The translations under genes and the position numbers were made by a program. The notes under the pieces were generated by a model that saw only the letters and a program-made list of their open reading frames with translations, was not told the DNA's origin and made no database searches. Shown one piece after another: positions 7,111 to 13,045 of a stretch of 15,214 bases of DNA (positions within the stretch are counted from its first letter, which is position 1; every line of letters starts with the position of its first letter). Origin of the DNA: Cellvibrionales bacterium (GTDB lineage Bacteria; Pseudomonadota; Gammaproteobacteria; Pseudomonadales; UBA7434); assembly GCA_018668095.1 (NCBI GenBank), contig JABIQF010000182.1, positions 1 through 15,214 of the forward strand, in the 5' to 3' direction.

Positions 7111-8020
7111 TGTACTCGCTAGCTTTTTAAGCAGTCACAAAGCCATATTTGAAGACTACCTTGCCTCAAGACTCGCGCATTACAGTCAAGGTATTGGTCA
7201 AAACCCACAGGCACAGCCATTAGTTGATGCGCTGGCTTATAGCTCATTGGCTGGCGGCAAACGTATTCGCGCGATGCTGGTCTATATGGCCGCAAAGGCT
7301 TGCCAAGCCGATAATGCGCCAAGCGCGGCAATGACAGATACAGCCGCCGCCGCGATTGAACTGGTGCACTGCTATTCCCTGATTCATGATGACCTTCCCG
7401 CCATGGACGACGATGATTTACGTCGTGGCAAACCTAGCTGTCATATCAAATTTGGTGAAGCCAACGCTATTTTGGCGGGCGATGCACTGCAAACATTGGC
7501 TTTTGAACTGCTGGCAAATGAAGGTGATGGTAGCGCTGAATTACGTATCGCGCTTATCCGAGAACTCAGTAACGCTTCGGGTGCTAATGGCATGGTGGGC
7601 GGTCAAGCTATCGACTTAGCTGTCGTAAACCAGAGTATCTCCTATGATGAGCTGGTGAATATGCATGCCTTAAAAACCGGCGCATTAATTGATGCCGCCA
7701 CCCATATGGGTTGCCTATGTGCCGGTGGTAATAGCGAGCAAGCTCAAGCGTTACGCCATTATGCTCAAGCCATAGGCCTCGCCTTTCAAGTCCAAGACGA
7801 TATTCTCGATATTGAAGGCAGCTCAGAGCAGACTGGTAAGCCGCAAGGCACTGATATTGCAGCAAATAAACCTACGTATCCAGCCATTATGGGTTTATCT
7901 GAAGCAAAAGCGAAAGCGCAGTCTCTTTGCGATGAAGCCTTAGACGCTCTTGCCGACTTTGGCGCTAATGCCGATCTGCTTCGCTCTTTGGCAAGCTATA
8001 TTATTCAACGCTCACTTTAA
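7094..8020 (+). CDS. ispA: Farnesyl diphosphate synthase
   Basis: IspA condenses isopentenyl diphosphate with dimethylallyl then geranyl diphosphate, giving farnesyl diphosphate for quinones and the cell-wall lipid carrier. The 308 residues contain GGKRIRA (54-60), the first aspartate-rich motif DDLPAMD (99-105) followed by DDDLRRGKPSCH, MVGGQAIDL (167-175), KTGALIDAA and the second motif FQVQDDILD (231-239). The DDx4D first motif is that of bacterial farnesyl or geranyl diphosphate synthases. GGA (7086-7088) lies five bases before the ATG at 7094; the ATG at 7103 (MSDVLASFL) is a fair alternative. A geranylgeranyl product is possible but less likely beside xseB and dxs. Confidence 0.95.
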   Translation: MPLMSDVLASFLSSHKAIFEDYLASRLAHYSQGIGQNPQAQPLVDALAYSSLAGGKRIRAMLVYMAAKACQADNAPSAAMTDTAAAAIELVHCYSLIHDDLPAMDDDDLRRGKPSCHIKFGEANAILAGDALQTLAFELLANEGDGSAELRIALIRELSNASGANGMVGGQAIDLAVVNQSISYDELVNMHALKTGALIDAATHMGCLCAGGNSEQAQALRHYAQAIGLAFQVQDDILDIEGSSEQTGKPQGTDIAANKPTYPAIMGLSEAKAKAQSLCDEALDALADFGANADLLRSLASYIIQRSL

Positions 8021-8040
8021 AGCTAAGCCATTAACCATAG

Positions 8041-8067
8041 TCAAAACAGCACATACTGGTGTTTTGA
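8041..8067. repeat. Inverted repeat in ispA-dxs spacer
   Basis: TCAAAACA (8041-8048) and TGTTTTGA (8060-8067) are perfect reverse complements around an 11-base loop. The structure starts 20 bp after the ispA stop. No T-run follows, so it is not a canonical intrinsic terminator; it may be a processing or attenuation hairpin or a protein site. Confidence 0.5.
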
Positions 8068-8148
8068 TAATAGATCATGCTTTTAATAGCAAAAGGTCTC
8101 TGTAATTGACAAGTAATAGACCGCCTTCTGGGGTAAAATTGATCTCAC

Positions 8149-8168
8149 GCTTATTAAAAGAGATAAGC
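8149..8168 (+). promoter_or_regulatory. Small hairpin in the dxs leader
   Basis: GCTTAT (8149-8154) can pair with ATAAGC (8163-8168) around an 8-base loop, ending 34 bp before the dxs ATG. The region ahead has TTGACA (8106-8111) and TAAAAT (8134-8139) but 22 bp apart, too far for a normal sigma-70 promoter. Functional meaning is uncertain. Confidence 0.25.
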
Positions 8169-8202
8169 TCATCTTTCACCAACCGTAAGTGTTAACAGCC
8201 AG

Positions 8203-10125
8203 ATGACTAAGCCACGCCAATACGACCGCTTCCCTGAACAGCGACCTGAAACACCGCTGCTTGATCAAGCACCTGTGCCCGAGGCACTTCGCCAATTAAG
8301 CGAAGATCAACTTCCGCAACTGGCTGATGAACTTCGTGAGCATTTACTTTACTGCGTGGGTCAATCGGGCGGACATTTTGGCGCTGGACTCGGCGTGGTT
8401 GAACTGACTGTCGCATTACATTACTTACTCGATACGCCTCGCGACAAATTGGTCTGGGATGTTGGCCACCAAACTTACCCGCATAAAATATTAACCGGTA
8501 GACGCGATGCCATGCATACTATGCGTCAGGCCGATGGCTTATCCGGTTTCCCAAAACGCAAAGAAAGCGAATACGATACCTTTGGTGTTGGCCATTCGAG
8601 CACAAGTATCAGTGCTGCATTAGGAATGGCGCTGGCACATAAAGGTGAAGAGCCGCCACGACAATCGGTAGCCGTTATTGGTGATGGCGCAATGACAGCG
8701 GGCATGGTGTTTGAAGCCCTTAATCATGCCGCCGAGACCGAAGCCAATATGCTGGTTATCCTCAATGATAATCAAATGTCGATTTCAAAAAATACAGGCG
8801 GCCTAGCCACCTACTTTTCTAAAATTTGGGCAAGTAAAACCTATATACACTTACGTGAAGGCTCTAAAAAAGTACTCTCAAAAATTCCACCGGCTTGGGA
8901 GCTAGCGGCTCGCACCGAAGAACATATGAAAGGCATGGTCGCGCCAGGCACATTATTTGAAGAGTTAGGCTTTAACTATATTGGTCCTATTGATGGCAAC
9001 GACTTATCGTCGTTAATACCGACTCTTCGCAATATGTTACTGATGAAAGGCCCACGCTTATTACACCTTAGCACCATTAAAGGTAAAGGCTTTGCACCTG
9101 CCGAAGCCGATCCGGTTGGCTATCATGCCGTTAATAAAATAGAAAAGCCCGATACCAATAAAGCGAGTAATCTTGACGCCGTTCAAGCACCGAAAAAGCC
9201 TAAGTATCAGGATATATTTGGTCAATGGCTTTGTGATATGGCCGCGCAAGATGAAAGCTTAATTGCGATTACGCCTGCCATGTGTGAAGGCTCAGGCATG
9301 GTGAATTTTGCTGAACAATATCCTGAACGCTATCACGATGTCGCTATTGCTGAACAACATGCTGTAACAGTTGCAGCCGGACTCGCCTGCGAAGGCAAAA
9401 AACCCGTTGTCGCTATTTACTCTACTTTTTTACAGCGTGCTTATGACCAGCTTATTCATGATGTCGCCTTACAAGATCTTGACGTAACCTTTGGTATTGA
9501 CCGCGCAGGCCTAGTAGGCGAAGACGGGCCAACGCATGCTGGCAGCTTTGATTTATCATTCTTGCGCTGCATACCCAATATGATAGTGATGGCGCCTTCC
9601 GATGAAAACGAAACGCGACAATTACTCTATACCGGTTATCAATTTAAAGGCCCTGCGGCTATTCGCTATCCGCGCGGCACTGGTCCTGGCACCGTTATAG
9701 AAGAAGATATGCAAGCGCTGCCCATAGGTAAAGGCGTTTTAAAACGCAGCGGCAGCCGTGTTGCAATATTAAATTTTGGCACCTTAATGCCTGCCGCTTT
9801 ACGCGCCGCCGAAAAACTGAATTTCAGTGTTGCCGATATGCGCTTTGTAAAACCGATTGATGAAGCATTAATTGATTCGCTAGCTGCGAGCCATGATTTA
9901 TTAGTCACATTAGAAGAGAACAGTATTCAAGGCGGCGCTGGTAGTGCAGTTACCGAATACTTAAATCAATCGGGCCAAGTGATACCGGTATTACAATTGG
10001 GTCTACCCGATATTTTTGTTGACCACGGTAAGCACAGCGAATTATTAGCCGCCTGCGGTCTCGATCAAGACGGTATAGAACAAGCGATAAACCAACGACT
10101 CGCATCACTGCCTAGCAACGGGTAA
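8203..10125 (+). CDS. dxs: 1-deoxy-D-xylulose-5-phosphate synthase
   Basis: DXS condenses pyruvate and glyceraldehyde 3-phosphate into DXP, the entry to the MEP isoprenoid pathway and a precursor of thiamin and pyridoxal phosphate. It uses thiamin diphosphate. The 640 residues include GQSGGHFGAGLGVVELTVAL with the catalytic-region His58, the thiamin diphosphate motif starting GDGAMTAG (160-167) and closing with NDNQMSIS (188-195), the DVAIAEQHAV segment with the catalytic Glu384, and DRAGLVGEDGPTHAGSFD (substrate region). The C-terminal transketolase domain ends with LGLPDIFVDHGKHSELL. The length is normal for the family. The ATG at 8203 has no good ribosome binding site, so the exact start is less certain. 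It is 182 bp after ispA and convergent with ribA. Confidence 0.98.
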   Translation: MTKPRQYDRFPEQRPETPLLDQAPVPEALRQLSEDQLPQLADELREHLLYCVGQSGGHFGAGLGVVELTVALHYLLDTPRDKLVWDVGHQTYPHKILTGRRDAMHTMRQADGLSGFPKRKESEYDTFGVGHSSTSISAALGMALAHKGEEPPRQSVAVIGDGAMTAGMVFEALNHAAETEANMLVILNDNQMSISKNTGGLATYFSKIWASKTYIHLREGSKKVLSKIPPAWELAARTEEHMKGMVAPGTLFEELGFNYIGPIDGNDLSSLIPTLRNMLLMKGPRLLHLSTIKGKGFAPAEADPVGYHAVNKIEKPDTNKASNLDAVQAPKKPKYQDIFGQWLCDMAAQDESLIAITPAMCEGSGMVNFAEQYPERYHDVAIAEQHAVTVAAGLACEGKKPVVAIYSTFLQRAYDQLIHDVALQDLDVTFGIDRAGLVGEDGPTHAGSFDLSFLRCIPNMIVMAPSDENETRQLLYTGYQFKGPAAIRYPRGTGPGTVIEEDMQALPIGKGVLKRSGSRVAILNFGTLMPAALRAAEKLNFSVADMRFVKPIDEALIDSLAASHDLLVTLEENSIQGGAGSAVTEYLNQSGQVIPVLQLGLPDIFVDHGKHSELLAACGLDQDGIEQAINQRLASLPSNG

Positions 10126-10202
10126 CTTCAAAAAATAAATAGATAAAAAAAAAGAATGGAATACGGTCAATGGCTCGACGGTAAGTATTAACCAGATTGA
10201 CA

Positions 10203-10796
10203 TTAATCGTCAGAAAGAAAATGCCCTAACTTACCTGCTTTAGTCGCAAGGTATTTTTCATTATGTCGATTACGGCCTGTCGTAATCGCTAAGCGTTCAA
10301 CCACTTCTACACCCAAAGCCTCAAGCTCAGCAACCTTAACCGGATTGTTAGTCATTAATCGTAATTGGCTAATGCCGAGATGCTCAAAGATAGACTGGCA
10401 AATAGAATAATCACGCAAATCCGCATCAAAGCCTAAGTGCTCATTAGCTTCAACCGTATCGGCACCAGCATCCTGCAATTTATAAGCCTTCACTTTGTTC
10501 AGCAGGCCTATGCCACGACCTTCTTGTTTAAGATATAACAATACGCCTCGACCTTCTTGCGCAATAGACTCTAAACCGTGTTGCAACTGAGCACCACAAT
10601 CACAACGCAAGCTGAACAAGGCATCGCCTGTTAGGCATTCAGAGTGGACGCGCCCTAAAACGGGGGCATCCAAAGCTACATTACCCATAGTTAAGGCAAC
10701 GTGCTCTTTCTTCGTTTCTGTATCTTGAAAACCATGCATCTCAAACTCGCCCCAACGCGTGGGAAGTTTACAAGATTCAATGAATTTAACGGCCAA
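10203..10796 (-). CDS. ribA: GTP cyclohydrolase II
   Basis: RibA opens GTP to the first dedicated intermediate of riboflavin synthesis, releasing formate and diphosphate. The 197 residues, the normal length, hold the zinc cysteines Cys54, Cys65 and Cys67 in RVHSECLTGDALFSLRCDCG, at the same numbers as in E. coli RibA. YLKQEGRGIGLLNKVKAYKL contains the catalytic-region Tyr105, and Arg128 lies in DADLRDYS. MTNNPVKVAELEALGVEV is another hallmark. It is a stand-alone RibA without a fused RibB domain. The start is TTG at 10796: it has AGGAG (plus-strand 10804-10808) seven bases upstream and matches the family N-terminus. It is convergent with dxs; 77 bp between their stops contain no clear terminator hairpin. 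Confidence 0.97.
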   Translation of the reverse strand: MAVKFIESCKLPTRWGEFEMHGFQDTETKKEHVALTMGNVALDAPVLGRVHSECLTGDALFSLRCDCGAQLQHGLESIAQEGRGVLLYLKQEGRGIGLLNKVKAYKLQDAGADTVEANEHLGFDADLRDYSICQSIFEHLGISQLRLMTNNPVKVAELEALGVEVVERLAITTGRNRHNEKYLATKAGKLGHFLSDD

Positions 10797-10803
10797 TACA
10801 GGG

Positions 10804-10808
10804 CTCCT
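10804..10808 (-). promoter_or_regulatory. Ribosome binding site setting the ribA TTG start
   Basis: The minus strand reads AGGAG here, seven bases before TTG at 10796. No in-frame ATG fits the conserved N-terminus, so this site decides for the TTG start. The rest of the 182-bp gap upstream of ribA shows no FMN riboswitch. Confidence 0.7.
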
Positions 10809-10978
10809 AACAATCTAAAACAACATTTAACTAACATTTATAACACCTGCTCAATAACACTAACCCTAGTAAATAGCAGGGCAGCTGAGAGATGGCCGGC
10901 GATTCTACCATGCTGGCAAAAATATGCGACTCAGTAAACACCTTAACAAACGGTATTGATTAGGTTAATAAGCGGTCA

Positions 10979-12196
10979 TTAGTGCGGTTGAGTGTAGGTG
11001 ATACGGTATATTCTACCGCCTAGATCATCAGTGATATAAAACTGACCCGCAGTATTTTCAACAATACTGACCGGCCGACCAACAATGCCTTTATCGCCCA
11101 AAAAGCCCGTCATAAAATCACGGCTTTTAATGCTGCCATCACTATTCCAGTGCAGCGATAGTATTTTATAGCCGTCTAGCTCAGAACGATTCCAAGAACC
11201 ATGAAGAGCAACTAATGCTGTTTTAGAATACGCTTTAGGTAAATTGTCAGTCGACTTTATAAAATGTATACCTAGCGGCGCATTATGGGCGCGAAACTTA
11301 AACGAGGGTAATCGAGCCGAGGCGAGAATCTCGGGGTTTTTATCAAGAAAAGCAGGCTCACCAAATTCAGGGTCAGGTACATTATCGCCATGCAAATAAG
11401 GCCAGCCATAAAAGCCTCCTCTAACTATAAGGTTTAGCTCATCAGGGGGGAAATCATCGCCGAGCATATCGCGGCCATTATCGGTTGCATAGAGCTCGTC
11501 CGACCACGGCGCCCAATCAAAACCAACACTGTTGCGTAAACCGCTGGCATAAATTTCAACATTAGCGCCATCAAGATCTGACCGTAAAATAGTAGAATAA
11601 CGGGGATCATCAGGCACGCACACATTACAGGGCGAACCGACTGTCATATATAATTGTCGGTCGTTAGAAATGCCAATAGTTTTCGCATTATGTGAACGAT
11701 GGGGATGGCCAAAAGGCAAGTCATCAATCACCGTTTCTGCTTCACCCATCGTCACTGCATTAACGTGATCGTATCGAATGCGAATAACACGATGGCGCTC
11801 GGCAACATAAAGCCAATCGTCATCAAACGCTAAACCCTGGGGATTAGTTAGCCCTTGCAGTAAAATCGTTTTGCTCTCGGCCTGCCCATCTTGATTAAGG
11901 TCTCTTAATAGAAGCACTTCTCCACTATCAACGAGGCTGACGATAATGTCATCGGTTTGCGTGACAGCCATCATCCGTGGCACATTAAGTCCATCGGCAA
12001 AAATATCGGCGGTAAAGCCCTCGGGCAAATACAGATAGGATTGTGCGACATCTGAAGATGCCTCTACTTTATTTAATCCCGTTACCGTTGACAGCATTAG
12101 CCAAAAGCCTGACAAACCGCCGGGGCTTTTAACCGCAACAAAGCCGGCCAACAACATAACAAGAAGCAGAAAACCAAAAGTAATTTTTTTTATCAT
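10979..12196 (-). CDS. Membrane-anchored sorbosone dehydrogenase-like PQQ beta-propeller protein
   Basis: 405 residues. A hydrophobic helix at about 5-22 (ITFGFLLLVMLLAGFVAV) is a signal anchor, or an uncleaved signal peptide, placing the rest in the periplasm. Residues about 55-400 form a six-bladed propeller of the soluble glucose / L-sorbosone dehydrogenase type: LPEGFTADIFADGLNVPRMM, NPQGLAFDDDWLYVAERHRV, HPHRSHNAK (164-172), SGLRNSVGFDWAP, LYATDNGRDMLGDDFPPDEL, FRAHNAPLGIHF (His304), ALHGSWNRS (His332, Arg337) and ITDDLGGRIYRI. A CxxC pair (Cys190, Cys193) occurs in GSPCNVCVPDD. This family includes the PQQ-dependent enzymes related to fungal AA12 proteins. The substrate is unknown, and no pqq genes or c-type cytochrome are in the window. 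The closely spaced 17-bp repeats lie just upstream. Confidence 0.82.
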   Translation of the reverse strand: MIKKITFGFLLLVMLLAGFVAVKSPGGLSGFWLMLSTVTGLNKVEASSDVAQSYLYLPEGFTADIFADGLNVPRMMAVTQTDDIIVSLVDSGEVLLLRDLNQDGQAESKTILLQGLTNPQGLAFDDDWLYVAERHRVIRIRYDHVNAVTMGEAETVIDDLPFGHPHRSHNAKTIGISNDRQLYMTVGSPCNVCVPDDPRYSTILRSDLDGANVEIYASGLRNSVGFDWAPWSDELYATDNGRDMLGDDFPPDELNLIVRGGFYGWPYLHGDNVPDPEFGEPAFLDKNPEILASARLPSFKFRAHNAPLGIHFIKSTDNLPKAYSKTALVALHGSWNRSELDGYKILSLHWNSDGSIKSRDFMTGFLGDKGIVGRPVSIVENTAGQFYITDDLGGRIYRITYTQPH

Positions 12197-12243
12197 AATA
12201 ATAACTGCGCCCTCTATAACTGCCGGTCAATGCCTATGATGCT

Positions 12244-12294
12244 TGATAAACCTAGATGCCTGATAAATCTAGATATTTGATAAACCTAGACAGT
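12244..12294. repeat. Three 17-bp tandem repeats with core TGATAAAYCTAGA
   Basis: The 13-bp core TGATAAACCTAGA occurs at 12244-12256 and 12278-12290, with one variant TGATAAATCTAGA at 12261-12273. The period is exactly 17 bp, with four variable bases between copies (TGCC, TATT and CAGT after the last). The array begins 48 bp upstream of the dehydrogenase ATG on its transcribed side and ends 10 bp after the ArsC stop. Spacing is about 1.6 helical turns. It resembles operator iterons or a short mini-satellite; no known regulator was recognised. Confidence 0.8.
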
Positions 12295-12304
12295 CAATCG
12301 TTAT

Positions 12305-12739
12305 CTAACTTGTTAGGCTACCCGGTAACGTTAAAATATAAGCTTTAATTTCATCACGCACCCGTCGATAAGGCACCATGGCCTCTTCATCCGTTGCTGC
12401 ATTCGCCGCTAACTTTGGCGGATCATCAAAGCCTTTATGCACACGCTGCGTCTTGGTTGCCAACACAGGACAAGTTTCATCGGCATGGCCACACACTGTC
12501 ACAATATAATCCAAATTATCAGAATCTAATTCAGCCAATGTATTACTGGTATGACCAGTAATATCTATTCCAATTTCAGCCATGGCTTTTACCGCAAAAG
12601 GATTTAAGCCATGTTTTTCTATGCCAGCAGAAAAGAACTCAATAGTATCGCCACAAAAATGACGACCCAGCCCTTCTGCCATTTGGCTTCGGCAAGAGTT
12701 GCCGGTACAAAGAAAAAGTAATTGCATTTTACTGCCCAT
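12305..12739 (-). CDS. arsC: Arsenate reductase, thioredoxin-coupled (LMW-phosphatase fold)
   Basis: ArsC of this class reduces arsenate to arsenite using a three-cysteine relay regenerated by thioredoxin. The 144 residues start with the P-loop FLCTGNSCRSQMAEGL, with the nucleophile Cys11 and Arg17. The redox pair sits in TVCGHADETCP (Cys83 and Cys90), and the acid loop is FDDPPKL. These are the cysteines expected of the Staphylococcus pI258 type, and they separate it from plain low-molecular-weight tyrosine phosphatases. The start is ATG 12739 (GGA nine bases upstream); the ATG at 12727 (MQLLFLCTGN) is equally plausible and matches relatives better. No arsR, arsB or acr3 is adjacent, so detoxification partners must be elsewhere. 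Confidence 0.88.
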   Translation of the reverse strand: MGSKMQLLFLCTGNSCRSQMAEGLGRHFCGDTIEFFSAGIEKHGLNPFAVKAMAEIGIDITGHTSNTLAELDSDNLDYIVTVCGHADETCPVLATKTQRVHKGFDDPPKLAANAATDEEAMVPYRRVRDEIKAYILTLPGSLTS

Positions 12740-12826
12740 AATTTATTTCCATTTACTGAATATTTTTATACGTAAACTCATGTTGCCATGATCTAACAGT
12801 CGTCATTATTTCGCAACAATGAATAC

Positions 12827-12855
12827 TAGCCAATCGACTTTTAGCTCAGTAGAAT
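12827..12855 (+). promoter_or_regulatory. Candidate sigma-70 promoter for the TPP riboswitch transcript
   Basis: TAGCCA (12827-12832) and TAGAAT (12850-12855) stand 17 bp apart and match four of six and five of six bases of the -35 and -10 consensus. Transcription would begin near 12862, just before the first strand of the riboswitch closing stem at 12865. The placement is what makes it credible. Confidence 0.4.
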
Positions 12856-12864
12856 ATGCACTCA

Positions 12865-12964
12865 TCCTGAGGGGTGGCTTTTTATAAAGCCTGAGATGCT
12901 ACGATTTTTTTCACATTAGCGAACCCTTGAACCTGATCCGGTTAGTACCGGCGTAGGAATAGGA
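12865..12964 (+). ncRNA. TPP (thiamin diphosphate) riboswitch, THI element
   Basis: All conserved parts appear in order. The closing stem is TCCT (12865-12868) with AGGA (12961-12964). GGGT (12872-12875) pairs with ACCC (12923-12926). The variable hairpin is GGCTTT (12876-12881) with AAAGCC (12886-12891), followed by the invariant CTGAGATG (12891-12898). The second arm has CCTGATC (12932-12938), stem CCGG/CCGG (12938-12941 and 12948-12951) and the signature GCGTAGGAA (12951-12959). In known members, binding of thiamin diphosphate turns off the downstream gene. The next gene, 82 bp later, is the TonB-dependent receptor. Confidence 0.95.
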
Positions 12965-12973
12965 GTTTTACTA

Positions 12974-12996
12974 GAGTAGCTATAACTATAGCTCTC
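12974..12996 (+). promoter_or_regulatory. Hairpin in the riboswitch expression platform
   Basis: GAG (12974-12976) and AGCTAT (12978-12983) can pair with ATAGCT (12988-12993) and CTC (12994-12996), with one bulged T and a four-base loop AACT. No T-run follows, so it is not a standard terminator. Translational control is therefore more likely, but I could not draw a convincing alternative pairing that masks the ribosome binding site at 13036-13039. Confidence 0.5.
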
Positions 12997-13045
12997 GACC
13001 TTTCCCTCGTTCCACTACCGGGTTTTCATATTTTTGGAGACTCGA

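Noticed and set aside
8106..8139. TTGACA ... TAAAAT as dxs promoter
   Set aside because: The spacing is 22 bp, outside the usual 16-18; retained only as a remark.
10126..10202. Bidirectional terminator between dxs and ribA
   Set aside because: A-rich tracts are present but I found no stable hairpin beside them.
10797..10978. FMN riboswitch before ribA
   Set aside because: None of the conserved RFN-element segments are present in the minus-strand leader.
12244..12294. Possible CRISPR array
   Set aside because: Only three 13-bp cores with 4-bp spacers; far too short for repeats and spacers, and no cas genes.
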